A stretch of DNA of 64,000 bases from Taxillus chinensis (GCA_023512835.1 CM042089.1:11733759-11797758), one strand, 5' to 3'. Shown: positions 34,641-55,741, counted from the first letter of the stretch. Made by a program: numbers and translations. The notes: generated by a model not told the origin, from the letters alone.

Positions 34641-36477
34641 ACGAGTAGCGAAGACAGTAATAGAGAGAAAACAGAGGAGATACAACCAGTGTAGCGTCAG
34701 GTATGATCAAGCATCAGTTAGGAGCAATGAAATGATAGTTGTTATAAGAAAAATACAAAGCCACAATCCAAATTACTTTTTTGAGATTACATTGTTGGTG
34801 GTGATTGATTTGAAGACAACTTGAAGAAAGCTATTACAAACATGTAAAGGCAAAACAAGTTAGAATAAGAACAATGACAGTGAGTGAGTCTTGTTACTTG
34901 TAAAATATTTTATTAGAGTGAAAGGAGATAGGATAAATATTTAATTTATTATAATTGAGGTTGTAACATTGAAGACTATTAATAATGAATTGTTCCTGTG
35001 TAGGTAATATTATTAGGTTACATTAATTAATTTGTGTTTCTTTATTATTCTTACATTTTACTTTCGATTATTTGAAAGATTTGATCAAAGCATTGACAAT
35101 TAACAAAATTATTCAACCCTAATCTAAAGAAGTCCTTTGAAAAGAACCACCAGCTAGCTACTAAGATTAGATAGAGTCTAAAAGGTGACATTGAGGATAA
35201 TTGCGAATAATAAGTATCAATTTCTTTACCATTATTTGATTTCTCGGAGTTTTGATTTGTTAGTTTGAATTGAAATTGAACCCTAAATCTAAATTGCATT
35301 TGATGATTGGCTAATCAAATGATATATTTCTGAAGTTAGGTTTATACACTTAAAATTGCATTTTAAAAAATTTGATGCCTTTTTGTTTGTTTTACTTTTT
35401 TTTTAAATAAGCCAGTAGATGCATATAGTTAATCACGAATTTGTAATTGGTTGTATTTATTGTCAATACAATGATAATATTGGTTGACAAGTACCAAATA
35501 AAAGGTAAGAAGCATAAAAAAAGTCGACTATCAAATAACCCTAAGGTTTGTTAGAGGATATTACACAAAATAGACAACTGTAAAGTCTATTAAAGGATTT
35601 TAAAAGATTATCATTATCTGAATATTAGTAGTCTTAGAGTCATCCTTGTTACGGGCTCAAACTTATATTAATACAATGAAATATTTTATTTTATTATTTT
35701 ATTAGAGTCGCTACCGACTAGATAAGGTATATTTTTTATTAGGACACAAAGAATATATGTATTAAGAATCCTCTTTTGTGAGTGGTATAATGCATATTTT
35801 TACTAATCCAAAGTGAATATATTTGAATCTTTTGGATTACGGAGAAATTTTGTAGATAAGTTAAATGGATTTGAAGGTTTTATTATTTGAATATCATATT
35901 TTTCTATTTTGATAGTAAAATTAGTGAGAGAATAGGGGAAGTTTGTAGATTCGGTCTTCATGGACCTTGGGAATGGTTTGATTTTCAATATATTTTTTTA
36001 AATTCTCAACTAGTATTTCTTTATAATTAATGAAAGAGAAAGTGGAAGATGTGTGTGAAGAGAATAAGAAATTTATTGACATGAAAAGGTTGAAAAGCAC
36101 AAAAAAAATTGCACGTAATAAAAAAACAATGGGAAGCACAAAATAACTAATTGGAAACATAAAAATAACGGATAACATCACAATTGATTGTGGTGGTGGT
36201 GAAGTAACGAGATGACACCTTGATAACAGAATAGATAACCTTCAATAGTTTGTGTGCTTCTTTCAAATGACATATGTTTTACTATCCCCAAAGAGCCCGC
36301 TTATAGATGGAGACTTACAATGTTAGACTCGTCAACACCCTATCACACCTATGACCAACATGCTCTAATACCAATCCATGGTGCGCACACACACTCATGT
36401 GTGTTTGTGTGTGTATATATTGTAATTGTTATACATGGTATGTTGTGGGGAGTGGACACATGTTGCTAGTAGGGTCA
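34641..36477. other. Intergenic, AT-rich
   Basis: No gene or well bounded repeat was recognised. A short GT-rich run lies near 36390-36415. Confidence 0.5.
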
Positions 36478-36855
36478 GTAAATGAGCCGACATACTCGAC
36501 GACTCGCTCGATTAAACTCGGCTCGAGCTCGAGTTCGACATTGTGCAAGCTCGGCTTGGTTATTATACAAGCTCAACTCGACTTGGCTCGCATTCGTACA
36601 AGCTCGGGTCGGCTCGGATCGTTAACAAATTTGTCCAAGATATACCTTTAAATAAGCGATACACTCGACAATTCGCTTGATATCCGCTCGACTAATCTCA
36701 ACTCGAGCTCGACACTGTACAAGTTCAACTCGTTACTATTTAAGTTCCGTTCGGTTCTTGTACAAGCTCAACTCAACTCGGCACGGTTATTGTACAAGCT
36801 CGACTCGAACTCGGCTAAACGCGCTTGGCTCGGCTTATTTACTGCTGGACGAAGT
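36478..36855. repeat. CTCG-rich dispersed repeat
   Basis: Many short motifs of the type GCTCGACTCG, CTCGGCTCG and TGTACAAGCTC recur on both strands, in two blocks separated by an AT-rich stretch near 36620-36650. This looks like the subterminal or internal part of a plant transposon. The superfamily could not be assigned because no clear termini or target duplication are visible. Confidence 0.5.
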
Positions 36856-38423
36856 AAGGCCCATGGACCGCACTCCTAAATTGGGCCAAATGATAAAAGC
36901 CCTTTTACATTGAATATATGGGGCCCAATTTTCACCGCGTGAAAATAATTATAGATGTATAAAAACTATTGAAATATGAGTTGTCTGTCCTTGCTCGAGA
37001 CGCTGATATGTAAAGTAAGAAAAATTATTGTATTGTATTTGGGCACGGAGGGGCCGAAGTTGAAAGTTGAAAATAATTTTGAAAAATGAAATCTTTACAC
37101 CCTGGAAAGCAAATTGCCTTTGCTGCTTTGCCACTTCCCGCTGCCGCCCATCCTGCTTCCCGTCTTTGTCACTATCGCTTCCCGTTGCACATCGACTACC
37201 ACAGTCGCCATCATCGAAGTCTGTCGTCGTCGCATCTCCACCTTCGCCTTCTCCTTCTCTATCTTCGTTCGATGCCTTCGTGGTGGCGGCGGGGAAGCGA
37301 GCAGTTGGCAAGCGTGCGTGCGTCTTTAAAATTAAAGAGCAGCTGCAGTGCGCGAAATCGCAGAGGCCACCGTGATTCCTCACCTAAAAGTCGTTGCTAT
37401 GGCGAAACGCTGTAGCACGGGCGGATGCGGTTACGGCAATGTTGAATTTGTGAAATTTATGAAACTAAATATTTAACCATACAATAATTTATGAAATTAA
37501 TATAGAATTTTAATATAGAACTCGTATGAATTTATAAATAATTTTATAATTAAAATTAGTAAAATTATATTTATAATTAAATATTAAATTTTGAATGTTT
37601 TTAAAATTAAAATTTTAATTAATATTTATAATTATAAATTATACCTTTAATTTAATTATAGTTGAAATTTTAAAATTTTAATTATAAAATGATTCTTAAA
37701 TTTTTATGTGAATTTTGTATCACTTTTTTTTATTAATAATACATAATATACATTAACTTTAATTTCAAAAATGAATCTATTTCATTGATTACTATTTTTT
37801 ATTATTTTTACAAAAGTAATATTACGCAAGTGAATCACATAGGAATATTTTCACTGATACTTAATTAATATTAATTATTTTTAAAAAATATATATATTCA
37901 TAAATAATATTAATATATAAATTATCTAAGTAGTGAATAATTGTTTTTAATAATATCAAAGTATTGCAATTCTCATTTAAATTTTTATACCTTCCCTTTA
38001 ATATCTATATTAAAATTAGAAATTTCATCTTCTATTAACCAAACAGATAATGAACCGTTCCATTATTTGATTTGTGCCACCAAAGGAGGTATATCACTCA
38101 CTCACAAGTCAAAAAACTTAGGAACGAAGATATCTTGACTTTTGGCTTTCACACCTTCACTCTCCATCATAGTCTCGCTCGTACCTTCCTAGTGAGGTTC
38201 CTCTCTTCCCTCTTTTCAGTTCCAAAATACCCTTATCCTTTCTCATATTTACCGGCATGCCATCCGATCGGGCCTGCCTTCCCTCCTCATGAGTCATCCC
38301 CACTCCCAGCACTACTACCACCGACCCATATGGATTGGTGAATAAAAGGCGGTGAACCAACCATTCTCCTTCTCCGCAAACTTCAAATATATTAAACTTT
38401 TTTAAAAAAAAAACAAAAACAAA
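36856..38423. other. Intergenic: ambiguous GC-richer block, then AT-rich DNA and DUF761 upstream region
   Basis: At about 37080-37430 the sequence is GC-richer and open on both strands, but neither frame looks like a known protein. 37440-38060 is extremely AT-rich and empty. 38070-38423 is C- and T-rich and should include the promoter and leader of the DUF761 gene; AATAAAAGG at 38341 could be a weak TATA-like site. Confidence 0.4.
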
Positions 38424-38993
38424 ATGAAAAAGCCTCGACAGACAATCTTTGTTACGCAGTACGCTCGCCGGCTGGCGGATAAGCTCTCGCACGCCAAGAG
38501 GACGTGGAGGCGCGTCTCCTCCACGCTCTGCCTCCAGGAGATCTTCACACCCCTCTGCAAAACCTCCTGCTGCCGCCTGCGCTCCCTATCCATCCCCATC
38601 CGCATCCGCAAACAACGCTCCTCCGCCGCCGCCGCTGCTGCTGCTGCTGCCAGACGCCGGATCCAAATTCAGAGCCGGAAAGGTTACTCGCCTATATACG
38701 TGGACAATCTCTTTGCTGACCGCCACTCGTCCCCACCGATTCCCACCAAAGTCAAGGACAAAGAAGAAGAAGATGCAGTCCCCGCCGCCGCAGCCGCCTC
38801 CTCCTCGTCGGCGGCGGCGGCGCCGGATTACAGCATTGATGCAGCGTGGGAGGCGGTGGTTGCGTCCCGGCCGGAGCTGCGGGGAGTGAACGAGAGAGCG
38901 GAGGAGTTCATCGCTAGGTTCCGTGAAGAGATGAAGCTGCAGAAGGAGAAATCGATGCTCGAGTTTCAGGAGAGGTTGGCTCGCAGCGCCTGA
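38424..38993 (+). CDS. DUF761 domain protein, intronless
   Basis: A single exon of 189 codons plus stop. The last 35 residues (GVNERAEEFIARFREEMKLQ and the following KEKSMLEFQERLARS) match the DUF761 motif found at the C-terminus of many small plant proteins, including cotton-fibre-expressed types. The N-terminal 60 residues are basic and cysteine-containing (CCRLRSL). Two alanine/serine-rich low-complexity runs lie at about residues 67-76 and 121-138, the first encoded by GCC/GCT repeats. No signal peptide or membrane segment is evident. The biochemical role of the family is unknown. Another frame over 38449-38889 is open only because of the GC-rich repeats and has no family resemblance. Confidence 0.85.
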   Translation: MKKPRQTIFVTQYARRLADKLSHAKRTWRRVSSTLCLQEIFTPLCKTSCCRLRSLSIPIRIRKQRSSAAAAAAAAARRRIQIQSRKGYSPIYVDNLFADRHSSPPIPTKVKDKEEEDAVPAAAAASSSSAAAAPDYSIDAAWEAVVASRPELRGVNERAEEFIARFREEMKLQKEKSMLEFQERLARSA

Positions 38994-39069
38994 ACGCCAC
39001 GCCAAGATTCATCATGCGACGTATTGCCTCTCGGATCAATTTAAGGTTGAAGCTACTACCCCAAATTAA

Positions 39070-39112
39070 ATGATGATGATGATGATTATTATTATTATTA
39101 TTATTATTATTT
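39070..39112. repeat. GAT/ATT microsatellite
   Basis: Five GAT units run into about ten ATT units just after the DUF761 gene, probably within its 3' untranslated region. Confidence 0.85.
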
Positions 39113-40744
39113 GTAGGGTGAATACGACGATATAATATATGAAGTGTGTATAACAAATTTATTGCTTTATCAGCGTGGGCGGTGAGGAAATGGCAAATAG
39201 CTATTAATTTATTTTTGTAAATAACTGTGACGACTTTGCTCGGAACTATATATACCAAGCAAATTCTCTATACATGCTCGGTAATAAATATTGTGTTCGT
39301 TGGATGCATACCACCTGTTTCATAAATATTGTCATGCATGATTTATATCTGTGCGAAATCGAGAACATCATACTTTTTTTTAATAATGAAATTGCTTGTC
39401 TTATCAAATACAATTTTTGATATGTATATTATTATTCATGTTATTACGACCCTCTATTTTCCAATTGTTATTGCGAATGATCCATATATGGTCATTATTA
39501 AGTTATGTGTGTGTACGCTACCCGTTTTCTTTCCACAAGAAAAGTATCTAAGTACACGTAATGTTAAATTAAATGTTAAATATTAAACTTAACTGTGATC
39601 TTATATCTATATACCTATGCTATATAAAAGGATAATGATATGAAAGTTTTGTGGTGCATGGATTTCTAGTGTATCCTTTTGACGCTAAGCCCCGAAAAAC
39701 TTGCATTGTAACTTAATAATAATAATAATAATAATTATATAATACTATCGTTATTGTTGTTCTCAAAATGAATCTTATCATGTAGTTATTTAAATATCTA
39801 ATGAATAATAGTATATCCATTTAGGGTTTTCCTAAAATGAGAATGTGTGATTTCATTACTAATAATGAAAATTTAAATTTAATTACTTTGGATTAAACTT
39901 TCAATTGTCTAATTCACAATAGAGTCACAGTTGAATAAACTTTAATATGAACTATTGCTTTCAAATCTAATGAAATTTTTTTTGAAGCTTTTCATATTAA
40001 AAATTAGACTGCATGTTTGTAATATATATACCAATAAATACTATATATACACACAAATTAAAAATGAAAATATAATTCACCCAATCAATACTTGCTATAT
40101 TAAAATTGACTTGTACGTGCATGTGTGAGTGGGCTTTAAAAATATAGCGGAATAGTTTTTTCTTTAAACACACCAATCGCATACATGAATTAATCTCATT
40201 CACACCTACATTTAGACGGTCAATTGTTAAACGAGGTTCTTATCTTCTATATATTTTAATATAATAATAATATATATCTATAGTAATTATATATTTTAAT
40301 ATGTATAAATTAAATGTAACATTTTTTACTTGAATTCCTAAAGAATTAAAGAAATCATTAAAAAATCACTACACGTTTTGGCAATTCAATTCAAAGCAAT
40401 GAAATAACAGTTAACTGAACCTCAATTACAAAGTTGCTAGCTCAGGGTTTATCTTAGCCTCCTTTTCATAGCAATCATCAATCTTCTGATTCAGATGAGA
40501 CATTGACACCAGATTCATTTCCAATCATATAATTAATGAATAAATGTGCAATATTTAACTAGCACACAATTTTCTATGGGATTTGATTTTTTATGGATTC
40601 ATATTATTTTGTGAATTTGATTTTATATGGATACATCATTTTGTGGATTTTATTTTATATGGACCTAACATTTTGTGATTTTTTTTTATATGGATACATC
40701 AATTTTATTTGATGGAAAAAAAAAACTTTGGGACAAAAAATTAA
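39113..40744. other. Intergenic, AT-rich
   Basis: No gene found. A short AAT run sits near 39714-39732. Confidence 0.5.
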
Positions 40745-41368
40745 AACGGTCACAAATGATATTTATGGACGGGAAAAAAATTATACCAAATGGTATTTAG
40801 GGACAGATAAAAAAGTGTCTCAAATGGTATTTAGAAACAGATAAATAAACGTCTCAAATGGTATTTATATTTATGGACGAATAAGAAAATATCCCAAATA
40901 ATATTAGGGGCGGAATTAAAAATGTCTCAAATGATATTTAGGGACGGATAAAAAAGCATCTCATATGATATTTAGAGACGGATAAAAAAGCATCTCAAAT
41001 GATATTTAGAGACGGATATATATCATCACAAAATGAGTTATTAACCAAATTTACTTTGGGACCAATAAAACCATTGCAAACATTTAGGGATGGAAAATAC
41101 TGTTGTAAATAAGTTACGATGGACTAAACCGTCCCAAAGTTTATTAAATTTAATTAATTAACTAAATTAATATTGAGACGTTTTAAGTTGTCGCAAAAAA
41201 AATTTGGGACGGAAAGATATGTTCTGTCCCAAAATTCCATTTGGGACGGTAACAATTGAGACGGCTATGCGATTACTTAAAATCGTCCCAAATACTAAGT
41301 TGGGACAAAATTATGTCTCTATTAGGGACGGTTTTGAGTCAGTCTCAAAAGCTTTTTTTTTTGTAGTG
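40745..41368. mobile_element. CACTA-like terminus with 34-bp subterminal repeats
   Basis: From about 40745 to 41035 a 34-bp unit, roughly ATGATATTTAGGGACGGATA plus AAAAAGCATCTCAA, repeats seven to eight times with variations. Further GGGACGG/CCGTCCC motifs continue to 41345. The right end reads TTTTTTTTTTGTAGTG, so the complement begins CACTACAAAAAA, the usual start of plant CACTA (En/Spm) elements, which carry such subterminal repeats as transposase-binding sites. A matching left terminus and target duplication were not found, so this may be one end only. Confidence 0.6.
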
Positions 41369-41744
41369 GTTCTAATGAAAAATCCAGTTTTTATGGTATA
41401 GAAATCATTGAAATAACAGTTCTAAATGACTAGATCTGAGTCAGGTTTTAACTTTGAAAAACAACAATCAGTTACCAATGAGATTCAAGCATATGAGACC
41501 AAAAAAAATAGAATTTCAAGAGGAAAAAAACCAAGATTTTAAAAGAATAATAATAATCATAATAACACAAAGAAACATGCAACTGATAAGTGGTTTTGTC
41601 AAAAAAACAAAAAAGAAATGGTCATACAAGCAGTAGGGTGGAGTGTAGTGGAGCAGCAGGTGGGAGGAGTCGGAGGGCGATCAGGCGGCCAAGCAGGAGG
41701 GTGGAGAACTGGATATGCATCAGGCGTGGAAATACGTTGCATTA
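41369..41744. other. Intergenic, AT-rich
   Basis: Nothing recognisable apart from a G-rich segment near 41636-41710. Confidence 0.4.
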
Positions 41745-42127
41745 GAGCATTCACACCAGCTCTATATTCTCTATTCATATTTTGATGGATGTACAGTAAA
41801 AATTTAAATATATTTAAAAAATTACATACATCAGGTCCTTCATCTCTATCTTTATATAATAAATTATAATTTTTAATTTTTTATTTAATATTTTTTTAAT
41901 CTCATCTATTTATTATAACCAATTAAAAATGCACATATAATAAGAAATATATTAAAAAAATATTTGAAGGATGAATAGTAATCCTCCAACTATGGAGATT
42001 TTCTCTCCAATCTCTATTTTTATTTTCTAAATCTTAGAGTTTGAAGGACTTGATGTAGGGTATTTTTTTTCCAAAATTTAAAACTTTCTCTAAATTTTAG
42101 AGTTTAAAGGACCTAGTGTGGATGTTC
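41745..42127. mobile_element. Harbinger-like MITE of a second family
   Basis: A 383-bp element with termini GAGCATTCACACCAGC and the complement of GAACATCCACACTAGG, flanked by TTA on both sides. The interior is AT-rich and includes a duplicated TCTAAATTTTAGAGTTT-type stretch. The TTA target duplication fits PIF/Harbinger. Confidence 0.75.
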
Positions 42128-42740
42128 TTAGAAAAGTGTGTTGGACCGTTGGCTAGGTAAATAAATTAGGAATGAGATAAATAGGTCTTGGGGGCCGTAA
42201 TTCTAATTAAATATTTGGGGCCCAAGGCCCAAGCCTTACTTGCCTGGCTTTGGGGCCGGCCTTGGTCGTATTTGGTTCACGAATTAAGCCATGAAATTGA
42301 ATTAGCTAATAATAGTATTATCTAATACTATTATTTGGTAATATTTCTTCATGAGATTAACTATTTTTATTGGGAATACTAATCTCATACAAATCGTCTT
42401 AACTAAATAATAAAAAAATGAGTGATTTAGCTAATTTTGTCACATAACATCATCTCGATTAAATTTGAAGGTCCATTGAGCCTCCAATAAGAAGTCTCGT
42501 CGAAGTAGTGACACAAATCAGAACCTTGTAGGGGTCAATTCCATAAGCATCCATTGTATTTGAAGGTGCAAAGGTTTATTCGAATCAAACGATAGTTGGT
42601 CGTCCATTACTGGCCAAAAATAACCACCAAAAAACAAAATAAGTCAAAACCGCAATCAGGCCGAAATATACCCAAAGCTGACCAACATAGACAGCAAGAG
42701 CCAAGTAGTAGTCACATTTGTTAATTATAGATTGATCAGT
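42128..42740. other. Intergenic
   Basis: No gene. Possibly the 3' flank of the transposase relic that follows on the minus strand. Confidence 0.4.
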
Positions 42741-44260
42741 TCAAGCCATAACTCCAGCCCCATGTAAGAGCAGAGCATCATGTTGAGTCGCCAAATAGCT
42801 ATATGCATTGACGGGGCTAGGGGGACCGGCCAAGGCTATGTTAACATCCTCTGCAACAACATCAAGAACATCAACTATTGATGAAAACATATCAATCAAG
42901 CTAATCATGGTATTATAATGTGAACTCCAATGAGTATCACATGAGCATTTAAGACTTGTTTCTTGACTTACGCCTTGGCCACTCGAAAACTCTCCAGTTT
43001 GAACTAATTCAACTATTTTAGTTGTTTGCTTCTTCTTAAGAAGATCTAGACATTTGCATGAACCTCCAATAATATTCACCACATTTGCAACAAAGTTAAA
43101 AATTGTGGCAATTTTATTATTATTTTTTGTCACAACTACAAGTGTTAATTGCAATTGATGAGCAAAACAATGTACATAATATGCACTTTCATTTTCCTTC
43201 ATTATAAGAGTTTTAAGACCATTGAACTGACCTTGCATATTACTAGCTCCATCGTAACCTTGCCCCCACAATCTAAACAAAAATTAATCCATGCCTACAA
43301 AATAAATCTTCAATTGCTGCCTTGAGTAAGAGAGCACTAGTATCAGTAACATGCTGAATGCCTAAAAAACACTCAACAACATGACCTTTCTTATCAACAT
43401 ACCGCAATGCAACAACCATCAGCTCCTTTGTTGATATATCATGAGTCAACAAGAATAAAAAAAAAATGCATCCCCAAACTCCATAATAATAGTATTAGAA
43501 GTCTCAACTGATGCTGCACTTACAATGTCCTTCTGAATTGCAGGAGAAATCATCATATTATTTTCAAGAGCATTTCTTAATATAACAGCTTTGGTATCTT
43601 CATTGTGGTATGCAAGAAATTTTAAAAGCTCAATAAAGTTTTTTTGATTACTTGAACCTTTAATTTATCATGATGCAAGCCCTTGCCTCAAAAAAAATCA
43701 AATACAATCAACTAATGGATTTAAGTGAGTCCGGTACTCAATTCGAGCTTGGTTTGTCTACTTAAAATGAAATGATTGAATACTTTGACTTGACTTTAAT
43801 AGATTCTCAAACATTCTCCTAACTTAATTGTGAGAACCATTGATTCCTCCTTCATAAATTCTAAGCTTTTCTGTACACTTCCAATTTGAGAATCCTTCAG
43901 TAACAAATGTGTCACCACCAACTTGTTCTCCAACATCACGTTTAAAGAGATAGCAATATGACAAAATCTAGCATATTTTGTTATGTTATACTCTAGCCAA
44001 TTGAATTGAGTAAATCAACCTTTGTCGAGCCATTACTTATTATCACCATATGTTTTGTATGAAAAATTATATTCATTGGGTTAGCAAGCTTTCCTTTGTA
44101 CATATGCTCTACGAACTTGATCTCGATCATTGGGATGATAATCCATAATTCGAAGTCATAAGCCCAAATCAAAGGGAAGATCTTTCAAATTAATTTCAGT
44201 TTGATCTTGTTTTGATGAAGAATTATAACTTTTTTTACTAGGAAAGAAGAGTTATCAATT
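42741..44260 (-). pseudogene. hAT-type transposase relic (DUF4371, ZMYM1/TTF-finger-like)
   Basis: On the minus strand the sequence reads, from the high coordinate down: a region with MDYHPNDRDQVRRAYVQ (about 44170-44090); a stretch with IQKDIVSAASVETSNTIIME and VVALRYVDKKGHVVE (about 43545-43390); then an open frame of 179 codons with GQGYDGASNMQGQFNGLK, AYYVHCFAHQLQLTLV and HWSSHYNTMISLIDMFSS. This order is that of plant zinc finger MYM-type/TTF-type proteins derived from hAT transposases. Several internal stops and shifts are present (for example in-frame stops near 44105 and 44172), and the C-terminal dimerisation region is missing. It is a dead transposon gene, not a host gene. Element termini were not found. 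Confidence 0.85.
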
Positions 44261-46149
44261 CGTTTTGCTGTAATAGGTTATGATAGTTCTATTTCTACTT
44301 TCTTTTAAAATATTTCTCCATTACTATTTCAAAAATATTAAAAGAAATATAATGTTCATAAAATAAAATTAACCCATCACAAATTATAAATTTAACACTT
44401 ATAAAAACAAACTACATGCCACATTCACAAATATAATTAATAAATTATAATTTATAAATACAATTTACAAATCATAATTTAAATTTTTAGATATTAAAAG
44501 TTGTACCTCAAGCCGGCTAGCAATCACACTTAGTTTGTTGTTGTTTGAATGTAAAATACTAATTTAATTATGCTATAAGATTAAAATTCATGCTTAGTTG
44601 GTAAGTAATTCATTGGACCATTATTATTTATTAATATATTATATAAATACATTATACATATAGTGATATAAATCTGACAATGATAACGTGCAAATATATA
44701 TACATTAACATAGAAAAGGTATAATGAGGGGGGGGGGGGGGGGGGGGGGGGGTGGACTCGGTGTCTGTTGAGGAACGCCTAACGACAGAGAAGAAACAAT
44801 AATGGTAGAGAACAACCAGATCTGCAACACTTGAGCAAGGGCTTGATGATAAACATTAATTTTTTTATTTGGGCTGGGCTTTTTAAATATAATAATATAA
44901 TAATAGGTTTAAATTGAAGGTGTGCATTTGCCCACCCTGGTCAGGCGGTGGATTCACCCCTAGCACGATCATATTTAAGTTTTTTTGGGGCTTATTTTTA
45001 GCAATGCATTCGATGATTTATTATAGTCTATATAATTAGATCTCTTATATGAATGAGACTTTTTCAAATTTCAAGCTCAATTTTTTTTATAAATATATGA
45101 AAATTTCAGTATTTCTTATGTAGGAGTAAATCTCATAATCCAAAATTAAACATCATGTCAAAACATCGAGAATCAAAACAAATCAAGACGTACCTGATTC
45201 GGCCATGATCGTTGATGAATAATTTTGAGCCCATGATTTGTCTTTTAAATCGATATGTTTGGTTTTTTGTGGAGGATAATACTCTCTCTACCGATGGACG
45301 TAGATAGTTTTTGCATTGCATACAAGATGAGAACTGATCATGTATATAAATAATAAAAGTTAATTTTAATTAACTTTTTATTATATCTAATTAGACCCAT
45401 CAGAAATAATAAATAAGTCTCTGCACATTAGTACCCATATTTTTATTAGATGCATTTAAGTCTAATAAATTTTAAACCTTATCAATTCATTTTTCATTGG
45501 ACTTATTAAAAATTAATAGCTCTGCTATTAATGTACAATAATATACATATAGCCCATGTAATTGTTAAAATCAACATCTTATTCTTGTGAAGCTGATGTA
45601 TGTCCTATTTTTTTCCTTAAATATTTTTTAGGTTCCTAGTTTTTAACCGTTGTTTGATATTGATAAAAGTTGTGTCATATGATATAGCCTCTATTTAGAC
45701 TGGTTTTTTCAAGTTTTTAATGTAGCTTTACTTAAATTAATTTTCTCAAGCTTTTATCAATTTTACTGAAAAGATTGAGAGAATCATAGTGTTAGTTTTT
45801 TTATAAATTAAGTGGACTCTCTTAATAATGTATATTATCTTTTTCGTACTTTCTTCATAATTTGAATAAGTGCTCATGAACATGAAATAACATGAGATTA
45901 ATTATGATTTTTATTGTTTGAAAACTCGATTATGTTATTTTACGTGTTGGGTTACAATTCAAAAACAAGTATTTATTTGGAAAAGTAATACTTCAAATCA
46001 AGTAATATTTCAAATCAAGATTGGTTCCAAAGTGAACATATAATTTTATATTTTATAATGCTACATTTAAAATAGCAAACTAAAACATTAGCAAAAAAAG
46101 TCATATACAAATTAACTTTCTATAGCTAAAAAATTAAAACAATAAATAA
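44261..46149. repeat. AT-rich intergenic DNA with a 25-base G run
   Basis: No gene found. A homopolymer of about 25 G lies at 44728-44752. Such a run is rare in plant DNA and its length is likely uncertain. Confidence 0.5.
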
Positions 46150-46804
46150 GAGTAACTCCAACACACTCTTTATTATCTATATGTAAAGAGCAAAACTCTA
46201 AATTTATGCTCTAACAGACTCTTCACATTTAAAAATTGCTATAATAACTCTTTACAAATGAAGAATTACTGTTCATTATCTACATATTATTATATTATTT
46301 TTTGTTATTTAATCCTCTTCTCTCTTCTATCTCCCACGCTAGGTTTGCCTCCTCCCACCAGTCACTGGTGCCGCCTCCTTCCTCTAGTCGCTGCCGCTGC
46401 CGCCATCCCTTGATTAAACACTAAAGAGAGAGGGAGAGAGAACTAACCAGCGAAGGAAGATCTTGAGTAGTCGCCATTATCCCCTTATTACCTCTCCTGA
46501 GTTGTTGTCCGATGGAAGATTTTGACGCTGTTTATGTCTCTGGGAGTTCAAGTTGACGCTTCAAGCCCGTCGAAAGAGAGGGTCGGTTAGATATGCAAAA
46601 GGGGAGGGTTTGTGATGGCCGGGAGAGAGGGAGGGAGGGGTGTGTTGGGAAGGGAATGATGAAGATAAAATAATAATAAATTATTATTTTAATAAAAATA
46701 AAAATAATTTAAAGATTATATTAAAAATAAAATTACAAAATAACTTTTTATATATAATTTTTTTAGGTGTATATATAATTTAAAAATTAATATTAAAGAT
46801 GCTC
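46150..46804. mobile_element. Harbinger-like MITE with GC-rich core
   Basis: A 655-bp element flanked by TAA. The left end is GAGTAACTCCAACAC and the right end the complement of GAGCATCTTTAATAT. Terminal identity is only partial, but this family of ends (GAGCATCTCCAAC-like) is common in plant MITEs. The outer parts are AT-rich, while the centre (about 46320-46650) is GC-rich and contains CCGCTGCCGCC-type runs. Confidence 0.6.
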
Positions 46805-47941
46805 TAATAATACATATTTTTTTTCTATAACTATTTATATACCACCAATATTAATATTATATTTTGATTCCACTTAATTAAAAATTCTGGTTAATTTCAT
46901 CCCTGACTATATGTATAAAACCAAGAATCAAGCAGCAGTGGCACTCAATCATGTCGAAGTGTTGTCTTGTCAATCGATTATTGGATCGAAGTTCAACATA
47001 GGTTGCGTGAATGCAGTAGGCTTGACGAGTGATGACTTAGGCCCCGTCAACCCAGTTCCAAATGTTCCTAGCGCCGAGACTGAAATTGGAGGGAGGAAGG
47101 GTGGGTGAATTAACCTTACAGTTAGCCCTCTTCTTCTTGGATCGACGAGATTGTTGATCGTTGTCATTAATTGGAATTATTAGTTATCATTGTGAGTTGA
47201 GGATGGGATGATCGTCAAGAGGCGTTTGTTGGGTTTCATTTGCTTATTTTGTTTGTTGGGTTTCATTTGATGACCACTATTGCTAATCTCATTTTTGTGA
47301 TTATGAATTTGAGCAGTGAAAGAGCCAATTAGATATATTCTGTCTTATTTGTCAATGATTCTTGAAGACTGCTTTGCTGAAAACATGTTTGTTAACTATC
47401 AAAAGTGTTTATATATTTTTTATTTAAAAAAAAGCAGCAATTCAGAAATTACTTGTTAGAAGCTGTTTTTTAATAAGCAGTTTTTAAAAATTTATCCGAT
47501 CTATTTTGGTAATTCGCAAACAAAACTACGTTTTTTCTTCCAGTATACCATCTCCAGGAACGATGACGTACGTAAAGCCTTTTGGTCATCCGTGACAGCC
47601 GTCCACTACCGTGTTATCCCCTGGTTGGTTTGTTTATCCGTTTTGTTTTTTTGGTCCTTTGCTTATCCCGTTATCCGCGTTGGGTGACGTGGGTCCTGTA
47701 CCCAGTTAGGGACTTGGGTGGTCAGTCACTAACCACGCGCGCATGTTAGCCGCATATTCACCGTCGTCAGTGCGCACCCGGTGCAGATTAGCATCACCCC
47801 CTCACCCCCCACACCACACCTGCGGTCATCGTCGCTTTGCCGGCTCGTAAATATCTGCGATCTCATTTCATTTCATTTCCTCGATTGACGACATCGAATC
47901 GATATCTCGTAGCTGTTTCTGGTTCTCTGCACTTGTCTCCG
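46805..47941 (+). other. Upstream region of the malate dehydrogenase gene
   Basis: Up to about 47520 it is repeat-like, and the stretch at 47385-47515 resembles the ends of the hAT-like elements elsewhere in the window. From about 47560 to 47941 the sequence is GC-richer, with ACGTG-type motifs such as GGTGACGTGGG near 47683, and should hold the promoter and leader. No clear TATA box was placed. Confidence 0.4.

Positions 47942-55741
<7,800 letters not shown>

Noticed and set aside
36949..37383. Overlapping open frames on both strands
   Set aside because: They are open because of GC-richer composition; neither resembles a protein family nor has gene-like flanks.
38449..38889. Second long frame inside the DUF761 gene
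   Set aside because: It overlaps the DUF761 frame, has only repeat-driven composition and lacks any family motif.
42741..43280. The 179-codon frame as a functional host gene
   Set aside because: It is the middle of a hAT transposase; the flanking family regions are present but broken by stops.
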